Positions 24,574 to 33,100 of a stretch of 64,000 nt of DNA are shown piece by piece. The DNA is from Rhizobium sp. Q54. GTDB taxonomy: Bacteria > Pseudomonadota > Alphaproteobacteria > Rhizobiales > Aestuariivirgaceae. Every line of letters starts with the position of its first letter. Position 1 is the stretch's first letter. Made by a program: the position numbers and the translations under genes. Location of the stretch: contig CAMDBX010000008.1 of assembly GCA_945889445.1 (NCBI GenBank), positions 1 through 64,000 of the forward strand. The letters run 5' to 3'. Under the pieces are notes generated by a model that worked only from the letters and a program-made list of their open reading frames with translations, was not told the origin of the DNA and did not search any database.

Positions 24574-25580
24574 GTGAAGCGGCGCAGGTAGTCCTCGCAC
24601 AGCGGCAGTGTGCCGTCTGTAAATCCAGCACCCAATGATTTCGGGTACTCGGCCTCGATGTGGGAGGCAACCCAGGCGACGAGCAGAATTCGGCGCAGCA
24701 TCACGAAGGTGGGGATCTCGGCTTCATCCGCCGTCGAAAGCGGCAGGACCCTGCGGTAACCCGTCTTCCAGTTCTCGATGAGCTCCGGCGCGTGGGGTTG
24801 GTGTTCATGGAAGGACACTGGCGTTGCCGCGTCATACATGTACCAGCTGAAGCCGCAATCATCGAAGTCGATGACCTTCACGGTGCTGCCGTCGATCAGC
24901 AGATTGGCCAGCCGGAGATCGGAGTGTATCAGGCCGAAGCGGTCGGCCCCCATGCCGTAGTTTGCAAGTCGCCTCCCGATCAGGTCAACGGTGCGCTGAA
25001 AGAGTCTCTCGCCTGCGCTGTCGAGCCCCACACCGTCGCGCCAGCGGCCCCAGTGCGGCCGCTCCTCGCCGAGTGCTGCGTCAAAATCCCAGGTGAAGCG
25101 GGTGAACCACTGGGGTCGCTGCCATTGCCGGGCATGCACATGCATGCGCGCAGCGATTTCGCCCAGGGCTTCGAAGGAGCCCGTGAGATCATCCTCGATG
25201 CCGGGCTCGACCCCGTCTTCCCAGTCGAACAGCACCACGTGGCGCGGGCGCTTCATGCGCGGATGAGCGGCGTCCTGGACCAGCTTGCCGTCGGCTCCCG
25301 CCAGCGGATTGGGTGTTATCGCAACGCCGGTCTGCCGCAGGTCCATGGCCCATGCCAGTTCCGAGGCGATGGCCTGACGCGATTGGTAACCTTCACGGTG
25401 AATGCGCAGGGCCCAGCGGCGCCCGTCGGGCGCGTCGATGCGATAGGTGGCATTCTCCGAAAGATTCAACAGGCTGGCCGTGCTGGCCTCGGGCAGGTTG
25501 TAATGCGCCATCGCCCGATGTGCCAGATCGAGCAGGATCGGAAGCTGCTGCGCATGGGAGAGGGAGTCGAAATCGGTCAT
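24570..25580 (-). CDS. APH-fold phosphotransferase (small-molecule kinase)
   Basis: This 336-residue protein has the aminoglycoside/choline/homoserine kinase fold. Visible motifs are an N-terminal nucleotide region (LSENATYRIDAPDGRRWALR with the fold's basic residue), the catalytic loop HSDLRLANLLI, and the DFG-like VIDFDDCG. ATG 25580 is taken as start because the kinase homology begins there. It lies in the minus-strand block with an AGXT2-like aminotransferase, reminiscent of the hydroxylysine and ethanolamine kinase/phospho-lyase pairings. That link is only suggestive. Confidence 0.75.
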   Translation of the reverse strand: MTDFDSLSHAQQLPILLDLAHRAMAHYNLPEASTASLLNLSENATYRIDAPDGRRWALRIHREGYQSRQAIASELAWAMDLRQTGVAITPNPLAGADGKLVQDAAHPRMKRPRHVVLFDWEDGVEPGIEDDLTGSFEALGEIAARMHVHARQWQRPQWFTRFTWDFDAALGEERPHWGRWRDGVGLDSAGERLFQRTVDLIGRRLANYGMGADRFGLIHSDLRLANLLIDGSTVKVIDFDDCGFSWYMYDAATPVSFHEHQPHAPELIENWKTGYRRVLPLSTADEAEIPTFVMLRRILLVAWVASHIEAEYPKSLGAGFTDGTLPLCEDYLRRFT

Positions 25581-25641
25581 GCCGGGTCCATTGGGCGTCT
25601 GGTGGTCTGTCCTGCCAGAAACCCCGCAGGCTTCGCAAGCC

Positions 25642-26172
25642 CTACGCTGTGCGCTTCGAACGCCTGAAGAGGGACACGAAGAAGCGCAGGAATGCAAGGT
25701 GATCGGCAAGGCACATCACCAGCACGAAGAGGGTGAGTGCAGCCAGGGCGATCCCCGTGACACCCGGTCTTGCCGCGGCAAGCAGGCCGTCAAGGTCGAG
25801 GGCTGGAAGCGAGAGCGTGCCGCGCCGGAATGTTGCGTGGGTCATCACGATCAACGCGGCAAGCGTTACGTGGCCGGCCAAGGCGGTGGCGAACCAGTAA
25901 CGCGCCCACCAGGCGAGAAGGGGCACAATGATCCCGGCCAGCAGAGCCGCCATCAGCCATCCGGGGTTGGGGAGGAACTGCTCAGCATATCGCAGCACCG
26001 GCATGACTGTAAGGTTGGCGAAGGTCGAAAGTTGCCAGAGCATGTCGGTCTGTGGATAGGCATGAAGCAGCCGGCGGACAATCTCCGCTCCGAGCAGCGC
26101 TGCAAACAGAAGAGCCGCGAAGCCGTTCTGCAGGGCGATGAAGATGGTGGGTCTGATCTGGGGTCTTGCCAT
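25642..26172 (-). CDS. unrecognised integral membrane protein
   Basis: This 176-residue protein starts at ATG 26172 (MARPQIRPTIFIALQNGFAA). It has about four hydrophobic segments with a basic C-terminus (RFFVSLFRRSKRTA). I do not recognise the family. It is 61 bases upstream of the kinase gene and 66 bases downstream of the sulfotransferase-like gene, all on the minus strand, so a single transcript is plausible. An upstream ATG at 26208 is possible. Confidence 0.6.
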   Translation of the reverse strand: MARPQIRPTIFIALQNGFAALLFAALLGAEIVRRLLHAYPQTDMLWQLSTFANLTVMPVLRYAEQFLPNPGWLMAALLAGIIVPLLAWWARYWFATALAGHVTLAALIVMTHATFRRGTLSLPALDLDGLLAAARPGVTGIALAALTLFVLVMCLADHLAFLRFFVSLFRRSKRTA

Positions 26173-26238
26173 GGCTGGTCGCGCATCCCTCGCAGCAGCA
26201 TGGCGCATTTCGCAGGCGAGGTCACGCTGCGCGCATCC

Positions 26239-26994
26239 TCAAGCGGCGTAGCGCAGCAACCGCTCGTGGAAGGGCAGGTGATGCTCGAGATATTGCCCGA
26301 AGCGCGGATGCCGCGCGACCAGCCCGTCGAAGTCGGCGCTGACGCGTGCCGCCTGTTCCGGCGTGATCGGCCTGATCGTGCTGCTTGCCATCACCTCGCC
26401 GTGCCAGCCTTGCACTTGCTGCCAGTCGGCGGGGGCGGGGTCGTCCCAGTGCAGTGCATGTGGCGTATGGGCAAGGCCCACGGCATCCCAGTAGCGGGCC
26501 ATCTGCCCTTCGGGGTCGGCCTGCACCGCTTCGCTTCGCACCACGACAGGCGCCTTGCCGGTGCGGGCCATCACGGCCTCGGCGTGGCGCCACTGCGCCT
26601 CCAGGCCGATCTCTTCCAGCAGCATGTCCGGGTCGAGCTTGGCATAGGAGAGAATCGACGCGCGCGGGTCGCGCACCAGGAAGCTGTGCGTCACGCGGTT
26701 GAGGAAGGTCTCGTCGGCGAGGAGATGAGGCACCACGTAATAGCTCATGTCCTTGAAGAATACCGGGCCGTCGTCTGCCCTGGCGAGGATCATGTCGCGA
26801 ATGGCATCGTAATTTTTCGGGTGCTCGTCCATGGCATCGAAGTGCGGCATCTGCCGGGTCGAGCGGTTGACGTAGTAGTCATACATGAAGGGCCCGTGCA
26901 GGCAGTCGAGATCGCCGCGCGCCCGCATGATGCGCTCGAAGGCCGTCGACATCGAGCGCGGATGCGACCACAGCGCGATGATGGGATGGTTCAC
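26239..26994 (-). CDS. sulfotransferase-like P-loop protein
   Basis: This 251-residue protein begins with VNHPIIALWSHPRSMSTAF, whose HPRSMST segment matches the 5'-phosphosulfate-binding loop of sulfotransferases. SFLVRDPRASILSY corresponds to the 3'-phosphate-binding strand and helix (RDPR). It may transfer sulfate from PAPS, or be a related P-loop enzyme of unknown substrate. A GTG start at 26994 overlaps the aminotransferase stop by four bases (GTGA). A longer frame from 27063 would run deep into that gene. Confidence 0.7.
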   Translation of the reverse strand: MNHPIIALWSHPRSMSTAFERIMRARGDLDCLHGPFMYDYYVNRSTRQMPHFDAMDEHPKNYDAIRDMILARADDGPVFFKDMSYYVVPHLLADETFLNRVTHSFLVRDPRASILSYAKLDPDMLLEEIGLEAQWRHAEAVMARTGKAPVVVRSEAVQADPEGQMARYWDAVGLAHTPHALHWDDPAPADWQQVQGWHGEVMASSTIRPITPEQAARVSADFDGLVARHPRFGQYLEHHLPFHERLLRYAA

Positions 26995-28301
26995 GCCGTA
27001 ACCTCCCGGAAGGCGCGGTCGAGGCCCTCGGCGACGGTCTCGACATCGGCAAGGGTCAGGCACATCGGCGGCACCATGCGCAGCACCGAGCGGTGCGGGC
27101 CGGACTTCGACAGGATCAGCCCCTGTTCACGGCAGTTCTCGAAGACGGCCGCGGTGATGTTGGGGTCCGGCTGCTTCGTGCGGCGGTCCTTCACCATCTC
27201 GATCGCCAGCATCAACCCACGGCCGCGCACGTCGCCGATGGCGGAGTGGCGCTGCTGCAGGTCCTTGAGCCGGGCCAGAAGGGCGCTTCCGACGATGCGG
27301 GCATTTTCCTGTGTTTTCTCTTCGCGAATGACCTGGAGCACGGCGCGGCCTGCCGCACAGCTCGTCGGGTTGGCGCCATAGGTGTGGAACATGAACTTGT
27401 CCGCCATCACATCGCCGATGGCCTTCTTGGCCACCACGGCACCCAGCGGAAAGCCGTTGCCGATCCCCTTGGCCATCACCACGATGTCGGGCACCACGCC
27501 ATCGGCCTCGAAGCCCCACATGTGATCGCCGGTGCGGCCGAAGCCCGACTGCACCTCATCCGCCACATAGAGGCCGCCCGCCGCGCGCACCCGCTCGGCG
27601 GCGCCCGACATGTAGCCCTTTGGCATTTCCACGATGCCGCCATAGCCCTGCACGCTCTCGACGAAGATCCCGGCCACCCGGCCAGTGGTGGCGCTGGCGA
27701 TGGTGCGCTCGATCTCGTCGAGGTAGGGTTCGGTGCCCGGCCCGAAGATGCCGCGATACTGGTTGGGCTCGGCAACGAAGGCGACGTTGCCCGGCATGCC
27801 GGGGTGGCGGAAGCCGGCGATGCCGGTCAGTGACTGCGCAGCCGAGGTCGGGCCATGATAGGCGGTGCGCAGTGCCAGGAGATCGAGATTACCGGTGTAG
27901 GTGCGGGCCATGACCATGGCGAGGTCGATGGCTTCCGAGCCCGAATTGGTGAAGTGCACCACCCATTCATGGCCCCTGGGCATGGTGGCGGCGAGTTCCT
28001 CGGCAAAGTGCGCGGGCACCGGATGGTAGAACATGGTGGTGCAGTGGGTGAGCTCCTGGGCCTGCGCCATCGCCGCGTTGACGACGGTGGGGTGGGAGTG
28101 GCCCACCGAGATGCAGACATTCATGCCGAGAAGGTCGGTGTATTTCTTGCTGTCAACATCCCAGAGATATTGCATCGCGCCCTTGCGGAACACGAGGGGA
28201 TCCTTGAAGGGCACGAACTTGCGTTGTGACGCCGCATAATAGGTGTTGCGGCGCTGGGCCGTGGCCTCCACCGTCCAGTCGATGTCAAGGGCGTCCTTCA
28301 T
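26991..28301 (-). CDS. class III aminotransferase (AGXT2-like)
   Basis: This 436-residue PLP enzyme has the family motifs FTNSGSEAIDLAM, the cofactor Asp248 in VADEVQSGFGR and the Schiff-base lysine Lys278 in VVMAKGIGNGFPLG. The overall pattern is close to alanine-glyoxylate aminotransferase 2, which also acts on beta-aminoisobutyrate and dimethylarginine. It may transaminate the demethylated amine produced by its neighbours. It lies 12 bases after the DMGDH-like gene and shares a GTGA overlap with the sulfotransferase-like gene. Confidence 0.85.
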   Translation of the reverse strand: MKDALDIDWTVEATAQRRNTYYAASQRKFVPFKDPLVFRKGAMQYLWDVDSKKYTDLLGMNVCISVGHSHPTVVNAAMAQAQELTHCTTMFYHPVPAHFAEELAATMPRGHEWVVHFTNSGSEAIDLAMVMARTYTGNLDLLALRTAYHGPTSAAQSLTGIAGFRHPGMPGNVAFVAEPNQYRGIFGPGTEPYLDEIERTIASATTGRVAGIFVESVQGYGGIVEMPKGYMSGAAERVRAAGGLYVADEVQSGFGRTGDHMWGFEADGVVPDIVVMAKGIGNGFPLGAVVAKKAIGDVMADKFMFHTYGANPTSCAAGRAVLQVIREEKTQENARIVGSALLARLKDLQQRHSAIGDVRGRGLMLAIEMVKDRRTKQPDPNITAAVFENCREQGLILSKSGPHRSVLRMVPPMCLTLADVETVAEGLDRAFREVTA

Positions 28302-28313
28302 GCAAAACTCCTG

Positions 28314-30710
28314 TCAGGCCTTGAGCTTCAGGTTCTGCGGGTCATAGGGCGGTTGCGCGAGGATGCGCGCCGGGCGCTCAACGCCCAGCAGCTTGACGGC
28401 AAGCCCTTCCCGCATATCCCGCTCGCGCAGAAAGGCAAGGGCCAGAGACTTGCGAACGCGGTGTCCAAAGGCGCCGGAGGTGACCACACCCACCGGCCGT
28501 CCTGCGGCGAACAGGGTGTGGGAATAGAAGGGCTCGACCGCGCCGTCAGTGTCGATCTCGAGCAACACCATGTCCCAGCCGGGCTGGCGCTTCAGCATGG
28601 CCTCGCGGCCGATGAAGCTGCGGCCTTCGTATTTCACAAGATAGGAGAGCCCGGTCTCAAGCGGCGAGCGCTCGGTGGTGAGGTCCATGCCCCAGCCGCG
28701 ATAGCCCTTCTCGAGGCGCATGGAATTGGCCGCATAGGCCCCGTAGTGGCCGATGCCGAAGGGCCTTCCGGCATCTTCCAGCGCGTGGAACAGCCGCGCG
28801 GCATGGGCGCGGTCCACATGCAGTTCATAGCCCTTCTCGCCTACATAGGAGACGCGGAGCACGCGGGCCGGAATGCCTGCCACCTTGATCTCGCGCGCGT
28901 TGAGCCAGGCCATGCCATCAAGCCCGGCTAGCGTCGCGAGAACGTCTGCCGAGCGCGGGCCCATGAGGCCGAGTACGGCGAGCGCATTCGTGCGGTTGGC
29001 GATGGTGACGTCGAAGCCTTCGGCACGGGCGGTGAGGAGGTCGAGGTCCATCTCCTCCGCCGCCGCGGCGGAGTTGAGATAGGCGTGATCGGGCGCAAGA
29101 ACGCTGACGGTGAATTCGGAGGCAACACCACCCGCCGGCGTCAACGCATGGGTGAGCCCGATGCGGCCGGGCCTTGGCGGCACGTTGCTGCCCAGCGCAG
29201 CGAGGAAGCGCAACGCATCGGGGCCGGTGACGTCGAACTTCGAGAACACGGAGAGATCGGCGATCGCCACGCGGGTGGTGACGGCCTCCACCTCGCGCGC
29301 CACGGCATCGAACCAGTTGGTGCGGCGGAAGCTGTCGCGGGTTTCGCCATGGGGCGTTGCGGAGAACCAGTTGGGTCGCTCCGCGCCGTGGGCCGCACCC
29401 ATGACGGCGCCGCGTTCCAGCATGACGTCATGCAGCGCCGATGTACGGATGTTGCGGGCTGCCGGGCGTTCCTCGAAAGGATAGTGCACACCGAACTGCA
29501 GGCCGAAGCATTCGATGGCCTTGTCGACGCGATAGCTGCGGTCGGCCCACGGGCCGAAGCGCCGGCTGTCGACGGCGAGCGCATCCATGGGCGGCGCACA
29601 ATGCGTCATCCAGTGGGCGAGGAACTTGCCCGCACCGCCACCTTCCATGATGCCCATGGAGGAGCCCGTCAGCAGCCAGGCATTGGGGGCGCCATGGGCA
29701 GGGCCGATCAGCGGGTTGGCATCGGGCGTGAAGGTGATGGGGCCGTTGACGACGGTCTTGATGCCCGCCGTGGCGAGCGCGGGTACCCGCGCCATGGCCC
29801 ATTTGATGATGTGCTCGACGCGATCAAGATCAGGTGCCATCAGTTCGGCGCCGAAGTCGGGCGGCACGCCATCGGGCGACCAGACCTGAGCTTGCTTCTC
29901 ATAGGGGCCGAGGATGAAGCCGTCGCGCTCCTGGCGGCAGTACCAGCTTTCCTCCGGGTCGCGGATGATGGGCAGTTCGGGTGCTCCCGCCTTCTGGCGT
30001 TCGGCGATGGCGGGCACCGTATCGGTGACGAGATACTGGTGCAGCACCGGCACGGAAGGCACGTTGACGCCCATCATGCGGCCGATCTCGAAGCCCCATG
30101 TGCCGGCGGCGTTGACGATGTGGCGTGCGCGGAGCGTGCCGTTCTTGGTCTCCACCACCCAGCGGCCATTCTCGTGGCGGATGGCGTGGACAGGGTTGTA
30201 GCGCTGGATCACCGCGCCATGGCGCTGGGCCTGCTTCGCCATGGCATTGGTGGCGAGCGAGGGATCGACATGGCCGTCATCGGGCTCGTAGATACCGCCG
30301 AGCAGGCCATCCAGGGTTGCCAGCGGATGCAGTTCGGCGATGCGTTTCGGATCGATGATTTCCAGCGGATAGCCGGTGAACTCTGATAGCCCCGCCACGT
30401 GGCGGAACTCGTCCATGCGGTCCGGGTTGCGGGTGACACGCATGGCGCCGGAGCGGTGGAAGCCGCAGCTTTCACCTGTCTCCTCCGGCAGGATGTCACG
30501 GTAGAGGCGCACCGAGGTGGCGCGCAGTTCCTGGATCGTCGGGTTGTGGGCGAAATGCGTGCACAGGCCTGCGGCATGCCAGGTGGAGCCGTGGGTGAGG
30601 TCGTTCTTCTCGACCAGCACGATGTCGCTCCAGCCCGCCTTGGCGAGGTGATAGAGCAGCGAGCAGCCCATGGCGCCGCCGCCGATGATCACCACGTTCA
30701 CGTCCGTCAT
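28314..30710 (-). CDS. dimethylglycine/sarcosine dehydrogenase-like FAD-GcvT protein 1
   Basis: This 798-residue protein has an N-terminal DAO oxidoreductase (VVIIGGGAMGCSLLYHLAKAG) with GSTWHAAGL, whose His45 aligns with the histidine holding covalent FAD in DMGDH. A central FAO_M region follows, then a C-terminal folate-binding GcvT module (RLEKGYRGWGMDLTTERSPLE). Segments such as DGHVDP, RRTNWFDAV and VVNGPITFTPD closely match mammalian DMGDH. It should oxidise an N-methyl group and pass the one-carbon unit to tetrahydrofolate. The start overlaps the upstream paralogue's stop by four bases (ATGA). Confidence 0.87.
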   Translation of the reverse strand: MTDVNVVIIGGGAMGCSLLYHLAKAGWSDIVLVEKNDLTHGSTWHAAGLCTHFAHNPTIQELRATSVRLYRDILPEETGESCGFHRSGAMRVTRNPDRMDEFRHVAGLSEFTGYPLEIIDPKRIAELHPLATLDGLLGGIYEPDDGHVDPSLATNAMAKQAQRHGAVIQRYNPVHAIRHENGRWVVETKNGTLRARHIVNAAGTWGFEIGRMMGVNVPSVPVLHQYLVTDTVPAIAERQKAGAPELPIIRDPEESWYCRQERDGFILGPYEKQAQVWSPDGVPPDFGAELMAPDLDRVEHIIKWAMARVPALATAGIKTVVNGPITFTPDANPLIGPAHGAPNAWLLTGSSMGIMEGGGAGKFLAHWMTHCAPPMDALAVDSRRFGPWADRSYRVDKAIECFGLQFGVHYPFEERPAARNIRTSALHDVMLERGAVMGAAHGAERPNWFSATPHGETRDSFRRTNWFDAVAREVEAVTTRVAIADLSVFSKFDVTGPDALRFLAALGSNVPPRPGRIGLTHALTPAGGVASEFTVSVLAPDHAYLNSAAAAEEMDLDLLTARAEGFDVTIANRTNALAVLGLMGPRSADVLATLAGLDGMAWLNAREIKVAGIPARVLRVSYVGEKGYELHVDRAHAARLFHALEDAGRPFGIGHYGAYAANSMRLEKGYRGWGMDLTTERSPLETGLSYLVKYEGRSFIGREAMLKRQPGWDMVLLEIDTDGAVEPFYSHTLFAAGRPVGVVTSGAFGHRVRKSLALAFLRERDMREGLAVKLLGVERPARILAQPPYDPQNLKLKA

Positions 30711-33100
30711 GCCGACATCCTTTCACCACGCGGATCATGGGGCGGACGGGCGAGAACCACCGCCGCATGCCGGGTTCCCGCGACATCAACTTCGAAACTG
30801 CGCGCTGCCGTCCGTGCCTGCGTTTCGCCGGGCGCGACGCTGACCATTGCGAGCGCCAGCGTGAGGCCGCTGCGCACGCCTTTCGCGCCAGAGGTGGTGA
30901 GGCCCACCACCAGGCCGTTCTCCAGCACCGGCTCGTCGTGAACGATGAGCGGGCTGCCTTCGACCGAGAGGAGAACGAGGCGCTGCGTGACGCCCTGCTG
31001 CTTTTGGGCTTCGAGTGCTGCCTTGCCGCGGAAGTCCTTCGACCAGTCGATGGTGAAGCCGAGGCCCGCCTCGAGCGGCGTGATCTCCGGCCCCAGGTCA
31101 TGGCCCCAGTGGCGATAGCCTTTCTCGATGCGGCAGCCGTTGAGGGCGTAGTGGCCCATGGGCTTTGCACCTTGCGCGATGAGCGCGTCAAACACCGTTG
31201 CCGCGCCGTCATTGGCGATGGTGAGCTCCCAGCCGAGTTCACCCACATAGGAAAGCCGCGTGGCGAGGCAGGCGATGCCGGAGATGGTGACGTCGCGCGC
31301 CGTCGCGAACGGGAAGTCTCGCCAGTCATCGGGCAAGAGGGCCGCGAGGATGCCGCGTGACGCAGCACCCATGACGCCGATGACGCAATAGTCCTCCGTC
31401 ACGTCCGTGATGGTGACGTTGCCCTGCGCAGCGCGCCGGATGAGCGCCATGTCGCGCCGCCGCGTGGCCGCACCCGAGACGAGGCGGAAGCGATCAACCG
31501 CGAGCCGGGTGATCGTCACATCGGCTTCGATGCCGCCGCGCGCGTTGAGGAGTGGGGTATAGACGGCGCGGCCCACCGCAACATCGATCTGTGCCGCGGC
31601 GAGGTGATTGAGAAGGGCCAGCGCATCAGGCCCCGAGATGTCGATCTTGGTGAAGGGCGTGAGATCGAGCAGAACGGCGCCATGCTGCATCACGGCGGCC
31701 TCGCATTCGGCGATCTTCTGCCACGGCTGTTCGCCCGAGGTGGAGTAGGCGAGATTGCGCTCACCTTCGCTAGCCGCATACCAGAGGCCGCGCTCCCAGC
31801 CGACGGTGAGGCCGAAAACCGCGCCCTGTGCCGCCCAGCGCTCATGGAGCGGCGAGCAGCGCAGGTTGCGCCCGGCTGTCGGCTGCTTGAAGGGCCAGTG
31901 CACGGCGAAGAGGTCCGATACCGCCTCCGTCATCCGCTCGCGCATGTGGTTCTGCGTGGCGGCGCGCGGATCGGCGCGCGCGATGTCGACGCCCCACAGG
32001 TCGCGCGGCTCCGTGCCACCGACGATCCAGTCTGCCAGCACGTCACCGATGCCGGCGGAGCTCATGATGCCCACCGAATTCATGCCGGCGGCCACATAGA
32101 GCCCGTCAACCTCCGGTGTCTCACCGATGTAGGGTCGCGTGTCGGCGGTGAAGCTTTCGGGTCCGTTCATGAAGCGCTGGATGCCTGTGGTGGCCAGTTG
32201 CGGCACGAGGGCGAGGGCCGCTTCCATGAAGGGGCCGAACTGGTCCCAATCCTCCGGCATCTCAAGAAAGGCGCGGTCGCCCTCGGGGCCGTAGGCGTCC
32301 CACACCTTGGCATCGGGCTCGAAGCCGCCGATGACGAGGCGACCCGCATCGCCCTTCACATAGATGCCGGTGTCGAGGTCGCGCACCACGGGGAAGGGGT
32401 TGGCAAGGCCGGGCATGGGCTCGGTGACGATGTACATGTGCTCGACCGCCTGCAGAGGGAGTGCCACGCCCGCTTCGTCAGCGAGCTTCTTCGACCAGGC
32501 ACCGGCGCAGAGCACCACCTTGTCCGCCGACAGCGTGCTGCCGTCGGCGAGTTCGACGCCAGTGGCGCGACCTTTCGCGACGCGGATGCGGCGAACGCCC
32601 GTGCCCTCGCGGATGCTGACACCGTGGTTCCTTGCCGCGCGCGCATAGGCCATGCACAGGTCGACCGGGTTGACGTTGGCATCCTCCGGCACCATCAGCG
32701 CGCCGACGTGATCCGTGAGGTCGAGCTGGGGGAAGGCGACATCCTGCGCCGCGATGATCGATGGGGTGAGCCCCATGTGGCGGCCCACCGCACAGATGCG
32801 CCTCAGCTCGTCCATGCGCTCGGGCACGCGGGCGAGCCAATAGCCGCCGGTGCGGCGGTAGCCGGTGCTCATGCCGGTTTCGGCCTCGAGCCTGGGGAAC
32901 AGTTCCAGCGCATGCGAGGCAAGCCTCGTCATCGCGGCGGTGGCGCGCAAGGGGCCGACGATGCCCGCCGCGTGCCACGACGTGCCGGAGGTGAGCTGGT
33001 TGCGCTCGAGCAGCACGACGTCACGCGCGCCGCGCTTTCCCAGATGATAGGCGACGCTCAGGCCAACGGCACCACCGCCGATGATGATGATACCCGGCAT
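30707..33100 (-). CDS. dimethylglycine/sarcosine dehydrogenase-like FAD-GcvT protein 2
   Basis: This 797-residue paralogue of the next gene product has the same order: DAO (IIIIGGGAVGLSVAYHLGKRG), a WHAAG motif with His43, FAO_M, and GcvT (RIEKGYRHWGHDLGPEITPLE). ATG 33100 is used because the family start coincides with a one-base overlap (TGATG) with the mttB-like stop. A longer frame from 33442 only reads through that gene. Two non-identical copies in tandem suggest successive demethylations. Confidence 0.87.
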   Translation of the reverse strand: MPGIIIIGGGAVGLSVAYHLGKRGARDVVLLERNQLTSGTSWHAAGIVGPLRATAAMTRLASHALELFPRLEAETGMSTGYRRTGGYWLARVPERMDELRRICAVGRHMGLTPSIIAAQDVAFPQLDLTDHVGALMVPEDANVNPVDLCMAYARAARNHGVSIREGTGVRRIRVAKGRATGVELADGSTLSADKVVLCAGAWSKKLADEAGVALPLQAVEHMYIVTEPMPGLANPFPVVRDLDTGIYVKGDAGRLVIGGFEPDAKVWDAYGPEGDRAFLEMPEDWDQFGPFMEAALALVPQLATTGIQRFMNGPESFTADTRPYIGETPEVDGLYVAAGMNSVGIMSSAGIGDVLADWIVGGTEPRDLWGVDIARADPRAATQNHMRERMTEAVSDLFAVHWPFKQPTAGRNLRCSPLHERWAAQGAVFGLTVGWERGLWYAASEGERNLAYSTSGEQPWQKIAECEAAVMQHGAVLLDLTPFTKIDISGPDALALLNHLAAAQIDVAVGRAVYTPLLNARGGIEADVTITRLAVDRFRLVSGAATRRRDMALIRRAAQGNVTITDVTEDYCVIGVMGAASRGILAALLPDDWRDFPFATARDVTISGIACLATRLSYVGELGWELTIANDGAATVFDALIAQGAKPMGHYALNGCRIEKGYRHWGHDLGPEITPLEAGLGFTIDWSKDFRGKAALEAQKQQGVTQRLVLLSVEGSPLIVHDEPVLENGLVVGLTTSGAKGVRSGLTLALAMVSVAPGETQARTAARSFEVDVAGTRHAAVVLARPPHDPRGERMSA

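Noticed and set aside
25579-27381. 600-residue plus-strand open frame
   Set aside because: It runs opposite three recognised minus-strand genes and has no homology of its own.
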